A stretch of DNA of 64,000 nt from Plasmodiophora brassicae (Eukaryota > Endomyxa > Phytomyxea > Plasmodiophorida > Plasmodiophoridae). Position numbers and translations under genes: made by a program. This document shows positions 8,477-19,075 of this stretch, one piece after another. The stretch lies in NCBI GenBank assembly GCA_039704465.1, contig JASFAU010000009.1, forward strand, positions 558,001 through 622,000. Direction: 5' to 3'. The notes beneath the pieces were generated by a model that worked only from the letters and a program-made list of their open reading frames with translations, ran no database searches and was not told the DNA's origin. Positions within the stretch are counted from its first letter, which is position 1. The number at the start of each line of letters is the position of its first letter.

Positions 8477-9681
8477 TCAGGCCTCGCACGGGCAAAGCCT
8501 TTGGAAACCCCTACCACTGCATGTAGGAAGGTTGCCCAGACGCACGTAACAACTGCCCTCAACTACTCTTGGCTGGTCTTCACCATCGTATGTGGATCCT
8601 CTCAGGACATCGCAAACCGGTGAACCGTCCTTCAGGACGGGTACGACGCCGTCGTATTTCATGCGCTCGTTCAGCATCTGAAGGCGCTCGTCTGAACATC
8701 TTCTGGGTGCACAAATTTCATTGCAGGTCCCATCTCCAACGGTGACGACAGAATCTTGCTCGGTGGCGTCAGGGAATCGTAGAGGGACGGAAGGGAACAT
8801 CGCGACTGGTGCACCATAATCTGTACACGGTGAGAGAGCGAAACCAGCTGCAAGGCATCGCGAATCGTATCGTTCGTGCCAGATGAGCGTCTCCGTGTTC
8901 AACTGGTAGCACTTTGGCGTCTGTAGGTCCCGAAGTATCGTCGATTCCGTTTGAATAGTCGAACTGGTTGCACGATGGTTGAACAAGTTCCATCTGTAGA
9001 CTGCAGTACGACCTCTCAACAGCTGCGCCAATCGATCATCAATCGCAGGTTGTCCCTGTAAAACCTCGATAAGATCCCTGGGTTGACCCTGAGTGGTTCG
9101 AGCTCTACCTGAGCGTCGGCAGCAGCTTGGACAAATTCATCATGTTTCTTGCATCTGACGACATGTCCATTGAACCCGAAGGATGTCCGCACGTAGACGA
9201 GAGGATTGCTGTGTCGGCACAAAAACTAAGTAACAAGACTGCAACAAGGCCAAATGATGACTGACGAATCGTCCAACGACGCGATCCAGCGATCAATACT
9301 GTCGAGGTGGTCCATGGCGCCAGCACAGAGTTCGGTGTCGTCTTCGACCCATACCCAAGATGACCTCCCAGGTGGACAAAGGGACTCCTTGTCGCGCGAC
9401 ATCAGCGCAAGCATGACACTGATTGTATGCCGCTCCACGGTTTTCATCACAGGCGGTACGAACCATAACGCACTCTGGATGACTCGAGTGGCTGGTGCCC
9501 TCAAACTGCACCCGAACATCCTGATAGGCGGCTTTTGTGTCGTCATGGACCGAGCGCCTTTTGAAAGCGGAATGACCCCGATATAATAGTTGCGAAGCAA
9601 TAGAATTGCCACGAGGACGATGACTGCCAGCTGCCAACAGCGCCACGAGGCGCGCACTCTCGTGCTGGTCGCTGCATGCAT
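8477..9681 (-). CDS. GT54 (MGAT4)-like glycosyltransferase with Cys-rich tail, copy B
   Basis: Exons 9262-9681, 9109-9225 and 8477-9055 have the same lengths as copy A (420, 117 and 579 nt) and the same intron phases (36 and 53 nt introns), again encoding 371 residues. The type II anchor (WQLAVIVLVAILLLRNYYI), EDDTE motif, FGFNGHVVRCKKHDEF, YRWNLFNHR and the cysteine-rich tail ending CPCEA are all conserved. Substitutions are spread over the gene, with the N-terminal half closest to copy A. An in-frame extension to 9846 is open but duplicates sequence that is non-coding in copy A, so 9681 is preferred. It probably acts in the Golgi on N-glycans or related glycans; this is inferred from family resemblance only. 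Confidence 0.62.
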
Positions 9682-10079
9682 AGGTACAGTAGGGCACGCG
9701 CCAGGAGCATAGACCAGCCTCATTCGTGTAGCAATTGACTCACCGCCCAAAAGGTGCCCAATGCAAAGAATCAGGTCTTCTGGTGGCCCCCGCGCCGTAG
9801 GGTGAATGTTAAATCCCGTGCCTGCAGGCAATGACACAGGAACCACTCAGTCCATTCCAGCCTCGACGACGTTGGCTCCTCCTCCGTTTCACAGACGCGC
9901 TAGATCCAGTCCACCACGTTTCTATAAATAGTATACTTCATGTAGCTGCTTGGATCTACCAGTCTAGCGCCAGTGATAATGAGCACCCAGAGTAATCGTG
10001 CACGAACGCGGCGGACCTCTGCATCGGTCAAGGAAAGTCCCCGTTACCATTTGCCGAATTGGCGGACGTCGGCGACCTC

Positions 10080-10693
10080 TCGGCAAATTCATCATGCTTC
10101 TTGCATCTAACGACACGCCCGTTGAACCCGAAGGAGGTTCCCACGTAGACAAGACGATTGCTGTGTCGGCACGATAACTAAGTAACAAGAGCGCAACAAG
10201 GGCGACAGATAACTGACGAATCGTGCAAAGACGCAATCCAGGGATCAATGCTGTCGAGGTGGTCCATGGCGCCAGCACAGAGTTCGGTGTCGTCTTCGAC
10301 CCATACCCAAGATGTCCTCCCAGGTGGACAAAGGGACTCCCTGTCGCGCGACATCAGCGCAAACATGACACTGATCGTATGCCGCTGCACGATTCTCATC
10401 ACAGACGGTACGAACCATAATGCACTCTGGATGACTCGAGTGGCTGGTGCCCTCAAACTGCACGCGAACATCCCGATAGGCGCCTTTGTGTCGTCGTGGA
10501 CCGAGGGCCGGTTGACCTGGCCGCGAGATATGATAGTTACAGAGCAGCGTGACGAGGCGCACACCCTCGTGCTGGTCACTGGAGGCATAGGTATGGTGCT
10601 GCGCGCGCCCGAGTACCCTCTTTTAAACAGTTGCTTCAGAGACCGCAAGGCGCTCATGAAGCAGCATTTCCTCATTCGGATAATGTAGAACAC
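10080..10693 (-). pseudogene. Truncated third GT54-like copy
   Basis: The central block is clear (FACSLRAPATRVIQSALWFV, SWVWVEDDTELCAGAMDHLD, then the 36-nt intron region and FGFNGRVVRCKKHDEF), but similarity stops there. The membrane anchor is lost at the N-terminal side, where unrelated sequence precedes RPSVHDDTK, and the whole third exon is missing beyond about 10080. It is a decayed member of the local family in the same orientation as copies A and B. Confidence 0.7.
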
Positions 10694-10699
10694 GGGAAA

Positions 10700-11200
10700 T
10701 TAGACCTTAGGGGTCTCCGAAATCCTGGACACTGAATTGGACGCTCATGCCGGGTATGTACTCTGCCGGACAGAGATCGAGTTGACGCCCGTCCGGGAGC
10801 GTCAGAAGAATGGATGGGGCACCCAAGCGAGGTGCTCTTCGTCGACGAAATGGTCAAGTCAGGGGGAACAAGCACCATAAAGTCGGTACCTTGAGCGGAG
10901 ACTGGAGACCGACTGACGGTCGACACCACGTTGAAAATCGCGGTGCCGCTGGACCGATGGGTTGCGACGTGCCGGGTCGGTGGGTCGGTCGAGGTAACAT
11001 AAAGGAACAGTCGACAAAATATGTGTGCGATTTTTCGCCCCAAGGGCAGGGTGGCGAGACCCGAGCGGGGCGTCATATCGGTTCCGGAGGAATCTCGTGG
11101 GATTGTGTTGTCGGGTTGTTGCCGGATCGCCGTCGCTGACAGGCACGCGCCCGCCATCGAGTCGCACCATCGTTTCGCTTGGGAAGGCCGAAAGAGGAGT
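10700..11200. other. Upstream region of PEPCK, no confident gene
   Basis: Long open frames exist on both strands (for example 10672-11418 minus) but show no family signal, are arginine/serine-rich in the way GC-rich shadows are, and overlap PEPCK exon 1. I see no gene here. Confidence 0.4.
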
Positions 11201-11211
11201 ACGTCAGGGCG

Positions 11212-13588
11212 ATGGATCCCACGCGCGTCTCGATCGAGAACGGATTGTTGCCGTCCATCAAGTCGGCGCTTGCAGTGACACCGACGGCATCTTCGACGGC
11301 CAAAGGTGAACCGTCGCCGAAAGCCAAGCTCGCCAACAAGGGCCAATATGCGTCCATAGAGGCCGACGTCTGTAGCCGCTTGGCATCGTTCGGCTTGAAT
11401 TCCAGCGAAGTATTCCACAACTCATCCCCTGCGTTGCTTTATGAGCACGCTCTCCGGTACGAGCAAGGCACAAACATCACGTCGGCTGGTGCATTGGCGA
11501 CGTTATCTGGCGAGAAGACTGTAAGTGGTATATTTTCATATACATAGTGGTATTGAAATGGGCTTTAGGGTCGTTCGCCTAGCGACAAGCGCATTGTCGA
11601 CGAGGAATCTTCGCGCGACAACGTATGGTGGGGTCCTGTCAACATCAAGCTCGAGCCAAACAGCTTCATGATCAACCGCGAGCGCGCAATTGATTACCTG
11701 AACACTTCGCCCCGTTTATAGTAGGGCGCATGTGCCGGTTGATAATTTTCAGTTGAGGCTGACGTGTTCGCAGCGTTTTCGATGGGTTTGCCGGATGGGA
11801 CAAGAAGTACCAGATCAAAGGTACGCGCTAGTGGTTCGTATTCTGCATGGTCTTTGACAGCAGTGTTCTAGTTCGCGTTATCTGCAACCGGGCATACCAT
11901 GCTCTGTTTATGCAGAACATGCTGATTCGTCCCACTGCGGAAGAGCTTCAGTCGTATGGAGATCCCGATTTCACCATCTACAATGCAGGCGTATGTCGGT
12001 CGATGGACTCCATTTGGTTTCGGTAATGAACGTGGAGTTGATTGATGTAGGGGTTCCCGGCGAACCGGTACACGGCTGGTATGACTTCTGCAACGTATGG
12101 ACAAAATCCCGAACATTGATATCTCGTGGTCTGAATGACATTCTTTCAGCTCTGTATCATTACACTTCGCACGTGGTGAGATGGTCATTCTGGGCACTCT
12201 GTACGCCGGCGAAATGAAGAAGGGCATCTTCACCGTCATGCACTGTATGTTATGTGAATGTGCATGCTGTGCTCAGCAGTAAAGGCGGTTCTCCTAGATT
12301 TGATGCCGAAAAGGGGCGTTCTTTCCCTGCACTCGTCAGCGAACCAGCACCCGACTGATGGGAGCACTGCGCTGTTCTTCGGATGTAAGCACTATTAGGA
12401 CTGGAATAACGAACTATAATCTCATAATGAGCTAGTGTCGGGTACGGGGAAAACAACCCTGTCGGCTGACCCGAAACGTCTCCTAATCGGTGACGACGAA
12501 CACTGCTGGAGTGACCATGGAATTTTCAACATCGAGGGTATTCTCACCTGCTTAGACAGTCATTTATTCATACTGACGCCGTGCGCCTGATAGGTGGTTG
12601 CTATGCTAAAGCAATTAACCTGTCTAAGGAGAGCGAACCTGAGATTTTCGATGCCATCCGGTTCGGCTGTGTCTTGGAGAATGTCGTCTTCGATCCAGTC
12701 AGTCGCGTTGTTGACTACTCCGACATCTCGATTACCGAAAACACCCGTGCTGCGTACCCGATCGAGTACATTCCCAACGCGCTGATCCCCTGTGTCGGCG
12801 GCCACCCAACGAATATCATTTTACTGACGTGCGACGCGTTCGGTGTTCTACCGCCCGTATCGCGTCTGACGACGGCGTAACGTGGAGCGTGCTTGTCACG
12901 TGACCAATCTGACAATGTGAATGTCATAGGCAAGCTATGTATCACTTCGTATCAGGATACACGGCCAAGATTGCTGGAACTGAGGTATGCACCGGTTTGA
13001 TATTTGGTAAGATCAAAGCTCACCGTCTTTCTTTGTACAGGTTGGTGTCACTGAACCAGAGGCTACCTTCTCGGCGTGCTTCGGTCAGCCCTTCCTCGTC
13101 TGGCACCCGATTAAGTACGCTACTATGTTGGCTGCGAAACTGGAGAAGTTCCGCTGCACAGCCTGGGTAACCGCTCCTTGGTGTAGTGTAAATTATATCT
13201 GACAATATCAAAAGCTCGTCAATACGGGATGGGTTGGTGGCAAGTATGGAGTTGGCAAGCGTTGCCCACTCAAGTACTCTCGTCTCATTGTCGACGCGAT
13301 TCACTCCGGTGAACTCGCCAAAGCCGAGTACGAGAAATTCCCAGTACGGGGCGGTTAATGCGATTGTGTGTTCTGTTGTTAATGTTTGCTTACCAGGTGT
13401 TTAACTTGGATATCCCGAAAGCGGTCAACGGCGTTCCTGCAGAGCTGTTGGACCCTAAGAAGGCGTGGACGGACAAAGCCGCGTTCACGGGTGCGGTTGA
13501 GAGCCTGGCGAAACTGTTCGACAAGAACTTCCAGAAGTACAAGGACCAGTCGACCCCAGAAATCGCCAGTGCTGGCCCGAAGCTGTGA
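11212..13588 (+). CDS. pckA: Phosphoenolpyruvate carboxykinase (ATP)
   Basis: Thirteen exons: 11212-11520, 11569-11720, 11774-11820, 11872-11990, 12051-12094, 12150-12244, 12298-12384, 12436-12537, 12594-12876, 12930-12984, 13041-13166, 13215-13343 and 13397-13588. They give 579 residues with every junction in phase and introns of 48-60 nt. The protein converts oxaloacetate and ATP to phosphoenolpyruvate, CO2 and ADP, the entry step of gluconeogenesis. Family blocks in order: [62 protein letters not shown], the P-loop [57 protein letters not shown] and [12 protein letters not shown]. These are ATP-type, not GTP-type, signatures. An alternative Met lies at 11179. No plant-like N-terminal extension or mitochondrial signal is seen. 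Confidence 0.95.
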
Positions 13589-13718
13589 AGTGCGATCCAG
13601 CCACGTTGACGAATTGTGTCCACACATTCGCGTAAACCTTGCCCATGTTTCTCACAAGGCAGACTCAGAGGATACCGCCAATGTATTAGAGTAGTGTCCA
13701 GCAACCTGTTCTATTCTG

Positions 13719-14123
13719 CTATCCTACCGGCTGGCCATACGCTGGTCCTGGTACAATTCCGGCATCGTTCTGCTGGTCCCATTTGATCTTATAACCAGCT
13801 CGGGTGCGAGTGCCGATGGCATACCTCGGGTAGACGGAACTGAGAAAGGATGGATGGTCCCAAACATAGTTGGGCCTCGTGAACCCCGCGTTGCGACAGT
13901 TGACGTGTCGTTCGAGGCAAAGGTCTTCCGCGTAAACTTGATTATGGACACGAGGGCACCGAGTATCCCATCCCGGCAGGTAGTCCCGTTCCTCCTCGTT
14001 GACATATTGTTCCATAAATGGGGGCGGAATGTCGGTTGCCCCACGATAGGCCCCACCCCCGGTTCGGGAGCGTCCATAACGCCATCCGTTATGCTCTGAG
14101 CGTAAGAAAGACGGTGAATGCAC
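13719..14123 (-). CDS. Small conserved-looking protein of unknown function
   Basis: A 134-residue frame rich in aromatic residues and Pro/Gly. A central block reads EEERDYLPGWDTRCPRVHNQ, then YAEDLCLERHVNCRN and PSFLSSVYPRYAIG. Three cysteines in a short stretch and the compact size recall mitochondrial accessory subunits, but I do not recognise the family. It ends about 130 bp from the PEPCK stop (convergent). The N-terminal 25 residues are arginine-rich and the true start may be in an upstream exon. Confidence 0.45.
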   Translation of the reverse strand: MHSPSFLRSEHNGWRYGRSRTGGGAYRGATDIPPPFMEQYVNEEERDYLPGWDTRCPRVHNQVYAEDLCLERHVNCRNAGFTRPNYVWDHPSFLSSVYPRYAIGTRTRAGYKIKWDQQNDAGIVPGPAYGQPVG

Positions 14124-14422
14124 GACAACAAAGATACAATCCTCTGGCGGCGACAGCGTGACATCGGAAGGCCAACCTTAGCACGGTCAGGGGATGGGGT
14201 TTCACCAGTCCTGACATATATACTGCTAAAGACGAACGTTCTGCGGAAGGTTCAACGTACGGGCCCGATGGATGTGGGTCTGGCCTATATTTGGACACCT
14301 GGGTTCGGGCGAATCGAATCGATTCCGTGCGTGCCCGGATTTGGCCAACACGCCTGGGTAGGCAGCTGTTGTCCAACGGATCGGAGCGCTTCTGGGCTGT
14401 GGCAGCGTCGTCCGGGACAACG

Positions 14423-15340
14423 ATGCCGCAGCGTCGTCTATGTTTTCTTCTTGGGCTCGCAGTTGGATTGTATGGCGGTCTCGCCACGAACGTCATCAGT
14501 GACAGGGTCCAGCTATCGCGTTTACTGAACCACAACTTGACCGTCGCCGACGTGGAGGCGCTGTCCGACCTCGACGAACTGTAAGCTTTCGGAATCGCAT
14601 CTGCGACGTGCTCTGATTGCGTTCGACTGCTGCAGTACTATCGATGCGACTGGTGTTGACATGTCGTCATGCGAGCGCCTGATTCCGACACTGTTAGTGT
14701 GCTGGGGCGGTCACAGGCTTCGAATCAGACAACCTGATCGGTCCTCGAAATGCCACTGGGAGTTCATCATCTCGGTCGCAGAACGGTACTACGTGGCGAA
14801 AGGCGCTGCGGAGAAGAAACGGCAGAACGCCCGCAGGCAGTCTGACGGGGCGGTCGTTGTGAAACACGCGGGCAGCGACGACCAGGAGCAGGGACTCATT
14901 GGACTATCGTGGGAGTGGTTCATTGGCTCTACAGTGAGACCTGTGCTGTCGACCGTAACTACAGGCCTCGTTAAGCGTTGCTCTGCCTTGGACGAGGCAG
15001 TGAAATGGGGCAAATCTACAGCGTCGGCCATCTCCATACAGCTCAGTACCGCTGGTGTCCGGCCTCTGCCGTGGAAAGACGCGGATGTTATCATGTACCG
15101 TCCATTCGTCATCATCATTTGCAACACGATAACCTGACTGACGGTCCGACAGAGAAGGCAATTTTGACGAGCATCCTTCAGATTGCGCTTTCTGTCAGCA
15201 TCCTTCAGATTGCGCTTTCTGTCAGCATCCTTCAGATTGCGCTTTCTGTCAGCATCCTTCAGATTGCGCTTTCTGTCAACAAACTTCAGATTGCGCTTTC
15301 TGTCAGCGGACGGCAGAATGGAAACCGCATTCTGCGATAA
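14423..15340 (+). CDS. Membrane-anchored protein of unknown function with 10-residue repeats
   Basis: Exon 1 (14423-14580) starts MPQRRLCFLLGLAVGLYGGL, a signal anchor. A 55-nt intron with donor GTAAGC leads in phase to exon 2 (14636 to about 15054), which has a charged segment (ERYYVAKGAAEKKRQNARRQ) and a second hydrophobic stretch. A further splice, donor 15055 to acceptor 15152, would lead in phase into the repeat region encoding LQIALSVSI five times and stop at 15340; otherwise the frame ends at 15137. No known domain. The minus strand over the repeats is also open, so the 3' end is uncertain. Confidence 0.45.
15178..15306. repeat. 30-bp tandem repeat, about 4.5 copies
   Basis: The unit CAGATTGCGCTTTCTGTCAG plus CATCCTT recurs without length change from 15178 to 15306; the fourth junction differs (CAACAAACTT). 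The period of 30 keeps frame on both strands: LQIALSVSI on plus, DRKRNLKDA on minus. Confidence 0.9.
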
Positions 15341-15411
15341 GTCGCCCCATTCAGTTCCAGCCGTACGGGTACGGTTATGGTTGTGAAACTGGTATCGCGC
15401 AATTGTTCTCA

Positions 15412-15851
15412 AACATGCTGAAAGGCGGAAGGGGGATGGCAAGGGTTCGTCCTCCTTGCCCGATCGTCAGGCTGGGCTCGTCAACGCTCCAGGAATTCAG
15501 GCCCGCAATATGCGTCCCGGCCACGAGTATGACAGGTGTATGTCTTTGACGTTGCTTACATCTTAAACGTCTCACGCAGGTACATCAATACGCGTGGCAC
15601 GCCCAATTCCGCTAGCTGCCAGGAGGGAAACCTTGCCAGTGTTTCAGGACCTCTGCCAGTGCAGAACGATGGCACGCTGCCCGCTTATACTCCGCCTTCT
15701 CATTTCAACAGCCAGAAACCCGAGCCGACCTATCGTTCCTCTGCGTCTGGGAAACAGGTTCCCCCTAGCAAGACCTCGCCGTATCTTTCAAGTTTTCGTG
15801 ACGTCCAAAGTGCTGGTATTAACGATGGTTCCGCAGGCCCTTGAAGGTTGA
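15412..15851 (+). CDS. Possible two-exon proline-rich protein, weak
   Basis: A frame from ATG 15417 (MLKGGRG...) meets a GTGTATGT donor near 15534 and a CACGCAG acceptor near 15580. The join restores a frame through MARPIPLAARRETLPVFQDL to a stop at 15851. A competing frame over 15536-15844 is Ser/Pro-rich. No domain. It may belong to the membrane-protein gene immediately downstream. Confidence 0.25.
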
Positions 15852-15948
15852 AACGCCGGCGTCCATGTCGCCCTCTAAGCGCAATGCCTCCACGTAATCG
15901 GATCCAGGCCAGTGAACTCGATGACGTTTCTGACGGTTCTGCGATAGG

Positions 15949-16407
15949 TTGTGGCGAGTTGGCGTCGCGTCGACTGTTTTAGGTGTAGGGGTTGCCGCTC
16001 GTCGTTGGTACGGGTCTCGACAAAGTTCCCGAAACCCACATGGAAGGCCTGGAGGGGTCCCAGGTACGCTCCTGCATCGTCGCGAAGTGATCGGTGGTGC
16101 CGGTGCCGCTCTTTCTGGCGCTATCTATCTTGCTCTACGATACCAGCGTGTCAGGGGCCGGACCTCGACCGACCTCGACCGACTGGTGACACCTACGCCC
16201 GTCGAAAGCAAGAAAACTTCCTATCCATCTCTTCTCATGGCCATCGTGGCGTCTGTCTTCGCGACAGTTATTGCTGTCGGCATCGTAATCGCTTGTGCTG
16301 TCTCCCGGCGCCGACGCCTCCAGGCGGCGAACAGGCTGCATGATGCGAGCGATGATTACGCGTTGTTCGCCAAGAAGCTGACAGTCAACAGCGGCACACA
16401 GTTCTGA
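15949..16407 (+). CDS. Single-pass membrane protein, unknown function
   Basis: A 152-codon frame with a strong transmembrane segment near residues 93-115 (LLMAIVASVFATVIAVGIVI) followed by a basic stop-transfer RRRRLQ and a short acidic-to-neutral cytoplasmic tail. An upstream exon from ATG 15886 could join by a 35-nt intron just before GVGVAARR, so the N-terminus is uncertain. The gene is convergent with, and laid out like, the membrane protein on the other strand at 16472-17172, 64 bp away: short Arg-rich ectodomain, one TM segment, Arg-rich stop-transfer. The two could be diverged relatives; this is weak inference. Confidence 0.45.
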   Translation: MWRVGVASTVLGVGVAARRWYGSRQSSRNPHGRPGGVPGTLLHRREVIGGAGAALSGAIYLALRYQRVRGRTSTDLDRLVTPTPVESKKTSYPSLLMAIVASVFATVIAVGIVIACAVSRRRRLQAANRLHDASDDYALFAKKLTVNSGTQF

Positions 16408-16471
16408 TTCTGTCCCGCCCAGTATACATTGTTCGTCATGGACGTGTATCATGGTGGCATGCTGGTAGCAG

Positions 16472-17172
16472 TCAGACAGTATTAAACGATTCCGAGATAG
16501 GCGGCAAGGTGGACAAATCTGACAGGTCGATCTTCCTTATCGTTGGCGCACGACAAGAATCCGAATCGGCCAGCGTCGACAGGTGCCTCACGCCGTTGTT
16601 GTTCCGCACCGACATGGTATGCGCCATTTGGGGCCGCTCAACGTTCGTAGCAGCCGCGCCCGGCAGCCTGGGCAGTGCTGATAGCGTTGTCAAATCATAC
16701 GCCTTCTTCGCCGACCCGGCTTGCTTTCGTTGTCCGGCCCGCCGTCGACAAGTGACGACCCCAACGGTAAGACATATCACCAGCAAGCCTACGAGCGAGG
16801 CGGCTGCCAGAGCGAGACGCATGACCTGGACACGATAGCCAACGAGTTCGATGTGCCGCTGCCATATGCTGGACCTTTTTCTGGCTGGTGCGACACGAGC
16901 GGGACTCGGGACAGGGCGCGCTCGTCTGCGAAGGGCTGGGCCGGCCAGCATGCCAACCGCGATGCCAATCACAACCCCACGCGCCACCGATCGTTTGAGA
17001 ATCCGATTCGACAATGGCAGGCCAGGATTCGGGTCAGCACGGCCATCTGGCTGCGGCACCCTGCACGATGGCGACTCAGTGATAGACCGCATGACAGCGA
17101 CGCATGACGTCCGTACTGAGTGGCTATCGCAGCCGACAGCAGACCCAGCACGATGATGCACCTGGGCGGCAT
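16472..17172 (-). CDS. Type I membrane protein with signal peptide, unknown function
   Basis: Exon 1 (17117-17172) encodes a signal peptide, MPPRCIIVLGLLSAAIATQ. A 56-nt intron (17061-17116) joins in phase to exon 2 (16472-17060), giving 214 residues. The lumenal part includes a second mildly hydrophobic stretch (GVVIGIAVGMLAG) and an Arg/Pro-rich linker. The transmembrane segment LALAAASLVGLLVICLTVGV is followed by the stop-transfer CRRRAGQRK. The cytoplasmic tail has repeated DL-S-T-L short motifs (LSTLADS, LSDLSTLPP). No catalytic domain is seen; a receptor or adaptor role would be speculation. Confidence 0.55.
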
Positions 17173-17179
17173 GGTCTGC

Positions 17180-17785
17180 GGCGGCCACCAAGAACGTCAG
17201 CCAACCGCTCTATTCGCGGCTGCTCTCTTCCCGAAATAGAGCAATGCGACACGTACATAGGTAGCAGGGTTCGCGCTAGTTTCTACCTATACACACTTCT
17301 GCAATTGCTAACACTACGGCCGCATTCGTTAGTTTCCTTTCACCTTGTCCTGCAGCGTACGTCCCAGAGCCCGACCTCGCTGTGAGATGTACGAAGGTAG
17401 ACGGGAAGCGCGAGATCGATGCGGCAGGAGATGCGCCGCAGCAAAACGGCTGAAAAGGGTCCCGGTCACGTCGATCCAATCTGAGCTGAACTGCAAACAC
17501 GCACACATTTACCAGTCTGGGCTCGCTATTTAGGGTCAACCGACCAAGTATTATGCAGACGACAAACAGTATCGCTCGGCGAAGCTTCGACCATGAGACC
17601 TATGGGTTATGGGCCCATCGCTCTTCCTATAATATGTACTGACTACCAAGCGCATTTGACGCCCATGGTCTCCAAAGCAGCTTTTAATTTTCTTCTAATC
17701 GTATGGATTCGTATTGATTAGTGACGCCGGACCTGAATCGTCAACGTCACCGATCCGATTTATTGTGCAAGCTTCGTCATCGAGC
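17180..17785. other. Intergenic region, nothing recognised
   Basis: Short open frames at 17276-17539 show no domain and the composition becomes AT-richer toward 17600-17720. No tRNA, repeat or conserved exon was recognised. Confidence 0.5.
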
Positions 17786-17789
17786 AACC

Positions 17790-18275
17790 TCAATGGCCTT
17801 TCCGTTTGGCATGTTTCTTCTTCGGCGAAACGGCCAGGAGACATCCGATTAGCGACAGGACGCCCAGGACGCCGTGGACGCCAACTGTGGAATGCAGAAA
17901 TGTTAACGGCAATGAAAACAACTTGACGGTATGCCTACCGAATCGCTCCCAGTTCGAGTGGCGCTGCGTATACGACCACAAACCGAGCTTGCCGTGATAG
18001 GCGATGAACCCGGCAAGGGCGACAGCCCCGGAAGAGGGAGACGCACCCATTGCGGCTGCCACGATAGCAGCCATGCCGGATACGACGACTCCAGCAAGAC
18101 CCGTTGCCCAAAGGTCCAAGGAAGCGCTGGAATGGCCGACTAGCAGCGCCATCGTCGCCATGGCCTTGTGTTCGTGACGGAACAAACCGCAGTACGCCAT
18201 GAATCCTTCGGAAACGCCATTACACCTCAAGATTCCCAACGAAAGCGTATCGAGAAGGACCTTCAAAGGCGACAT
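17790..18275 (-). CDS. Small multi-pass membrane protein
   Basis: A single-exon 161-residue frame with several hydrophobic helices: LDLWATGLAGVVVSGMAAIV, then SSGAVALAGFIAYHGKLGLW, and VGVHGVLGVLSLIGCLLAVS. It ends in a lysine-rich tail (SPKKKHAKRKGH) that could act as an ER-retrieval or cytosolic basic tail. The N-terminal third (MSPLKVLLDTLSLG...) is amphipathic, a region compatible with a peroxisomal or mitochondrial membrane protein. I do not recognise the family with confidence. Confidence 0.55.
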   Translation of the reverse strand: MSPLKVLLDTLSLGILRCNGVSEGFMAYCGLFRHEHKAMATMALLVGHSSASLDLWATGLAGVVVSGMAAIVAAAMGASPSSGAVALAGFIAYHGKLGLWSYTQRHSNWERFGRHTVKLFSLPLTFLHSTVGVHGVLGVLSLIGCLLAVSPKKKHAKRKGH

Positions 18276-18655
18276 TGACGACTAGGACTAGAAGAGTCGG
18301 CCATGGGAATTGCATTGGCGATCGTCGATCGGTCGACGATTTGCAAAAATGAATGAACGCGGCAGAAACGTAGCCCTGCCCTTTTTTTGCCAAGGGTCAC
18401 GAAATCGGACGGCGGCAACCTCAGGTCACCAGATCCTTGGCAGCCTACCAGCATGATCTTCCCTATACAAGCGGGCCATGTTGAACACGGCCCTGTTTGT
18501 GCAGAACGTGATTGTGGGTTCAGATCAGATGGAGATGTTTAACGGCTTTGGACATTAGGGCGAGCCTCATATAGATGCGGTACGGACTCCTGCGGACTGC
18601 GTGGCGGATACCCAGGCTGTAACCCAGATCTCGCTTGCGTCGTTGATCCGTCACC

Positions 18656-19075
18656 ATGGTCGGTGCCCGTGACGCTACGCTGCCTGCTGAGTGTTTGCTA
18701 ACGTATGATTGTGCGTCGCTCGTAGACGAAGGGAACGCAGTCGTTCGGTAAGCGTACCTCGAAGACGCACCATCTGTGCGTCCGCTGCGGCAGGCGGTCG
18801 TTCCACCTTCAGAAGCACACGTGTGCAAGCTGTGGCTGGCCGCGCCCCAAGATGCGCAAGTGTAATATTTTCGTGTTCTCTCCAAAGTTAACGTCTGTGG
18901 AGACTGATTGGATCTTACAGACAACTGGAGTGCAAAGGCTTGCCGCCGTCGAACGACGGGAACCGGTCGCATGCGTACCCTGCGCCACATTGGCACGAAA
19001 CTCAAGAACGGGTTCCGCGAAGGCACCAAAGCTGTGTCTGCTAAGGCCGTCGCCGCCAAAGCTGGCAAGAAGTAG
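18656..19075 (+). CDS. RPL37: 60S ribosomal protein eL37
   Basis: Exon 1 (18656-18658) is only the ATG. Exon 2 (18726-18861) and exon 3 (18921-19075) complete a 97-residue protein, the normal eL37 length. It opens [18 protein letters not shown] and has the zinc-binding C-x2-C...C-x2-C of the family ([20 protein letters not shown]), followed by [20 protein letters not shown] and a lysine/alanine-rich end. It is a large-subunit rRNA-binding protein. The 67-nt first intron contains CTAACG as a plausible branch site, and the intron directly after the ATG is a layout often seen in ribosomal-protein genes. Confidence 0.93.

Noticed and set aside
10672..11418. 248-codon minus-strand ORF upstream of PEPCK
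   Set aside because: Overlaps PEPCK exon 1 on the other strand and lacks any family signal.
12095..12149. Coding continuation [12 protein letters not shown] in PEPCK
   Set aside because: It forces two frameshifts; treating 12095-12149 as a 55-nt intron gives the expected family sequence [16 protein letters not shown].
14089..14535. 148-codon minus-strand and 136-codon plus-strand ORFs
   Set aside because: Both overlap each other and the signal-anchor exon at 14423; neither has domain or splice support.
15178..15306. CRISPR-like array
   Set aside because: Perfect 30-bp tandem units without spacers, in a eukaryotic context; a minisatellite.
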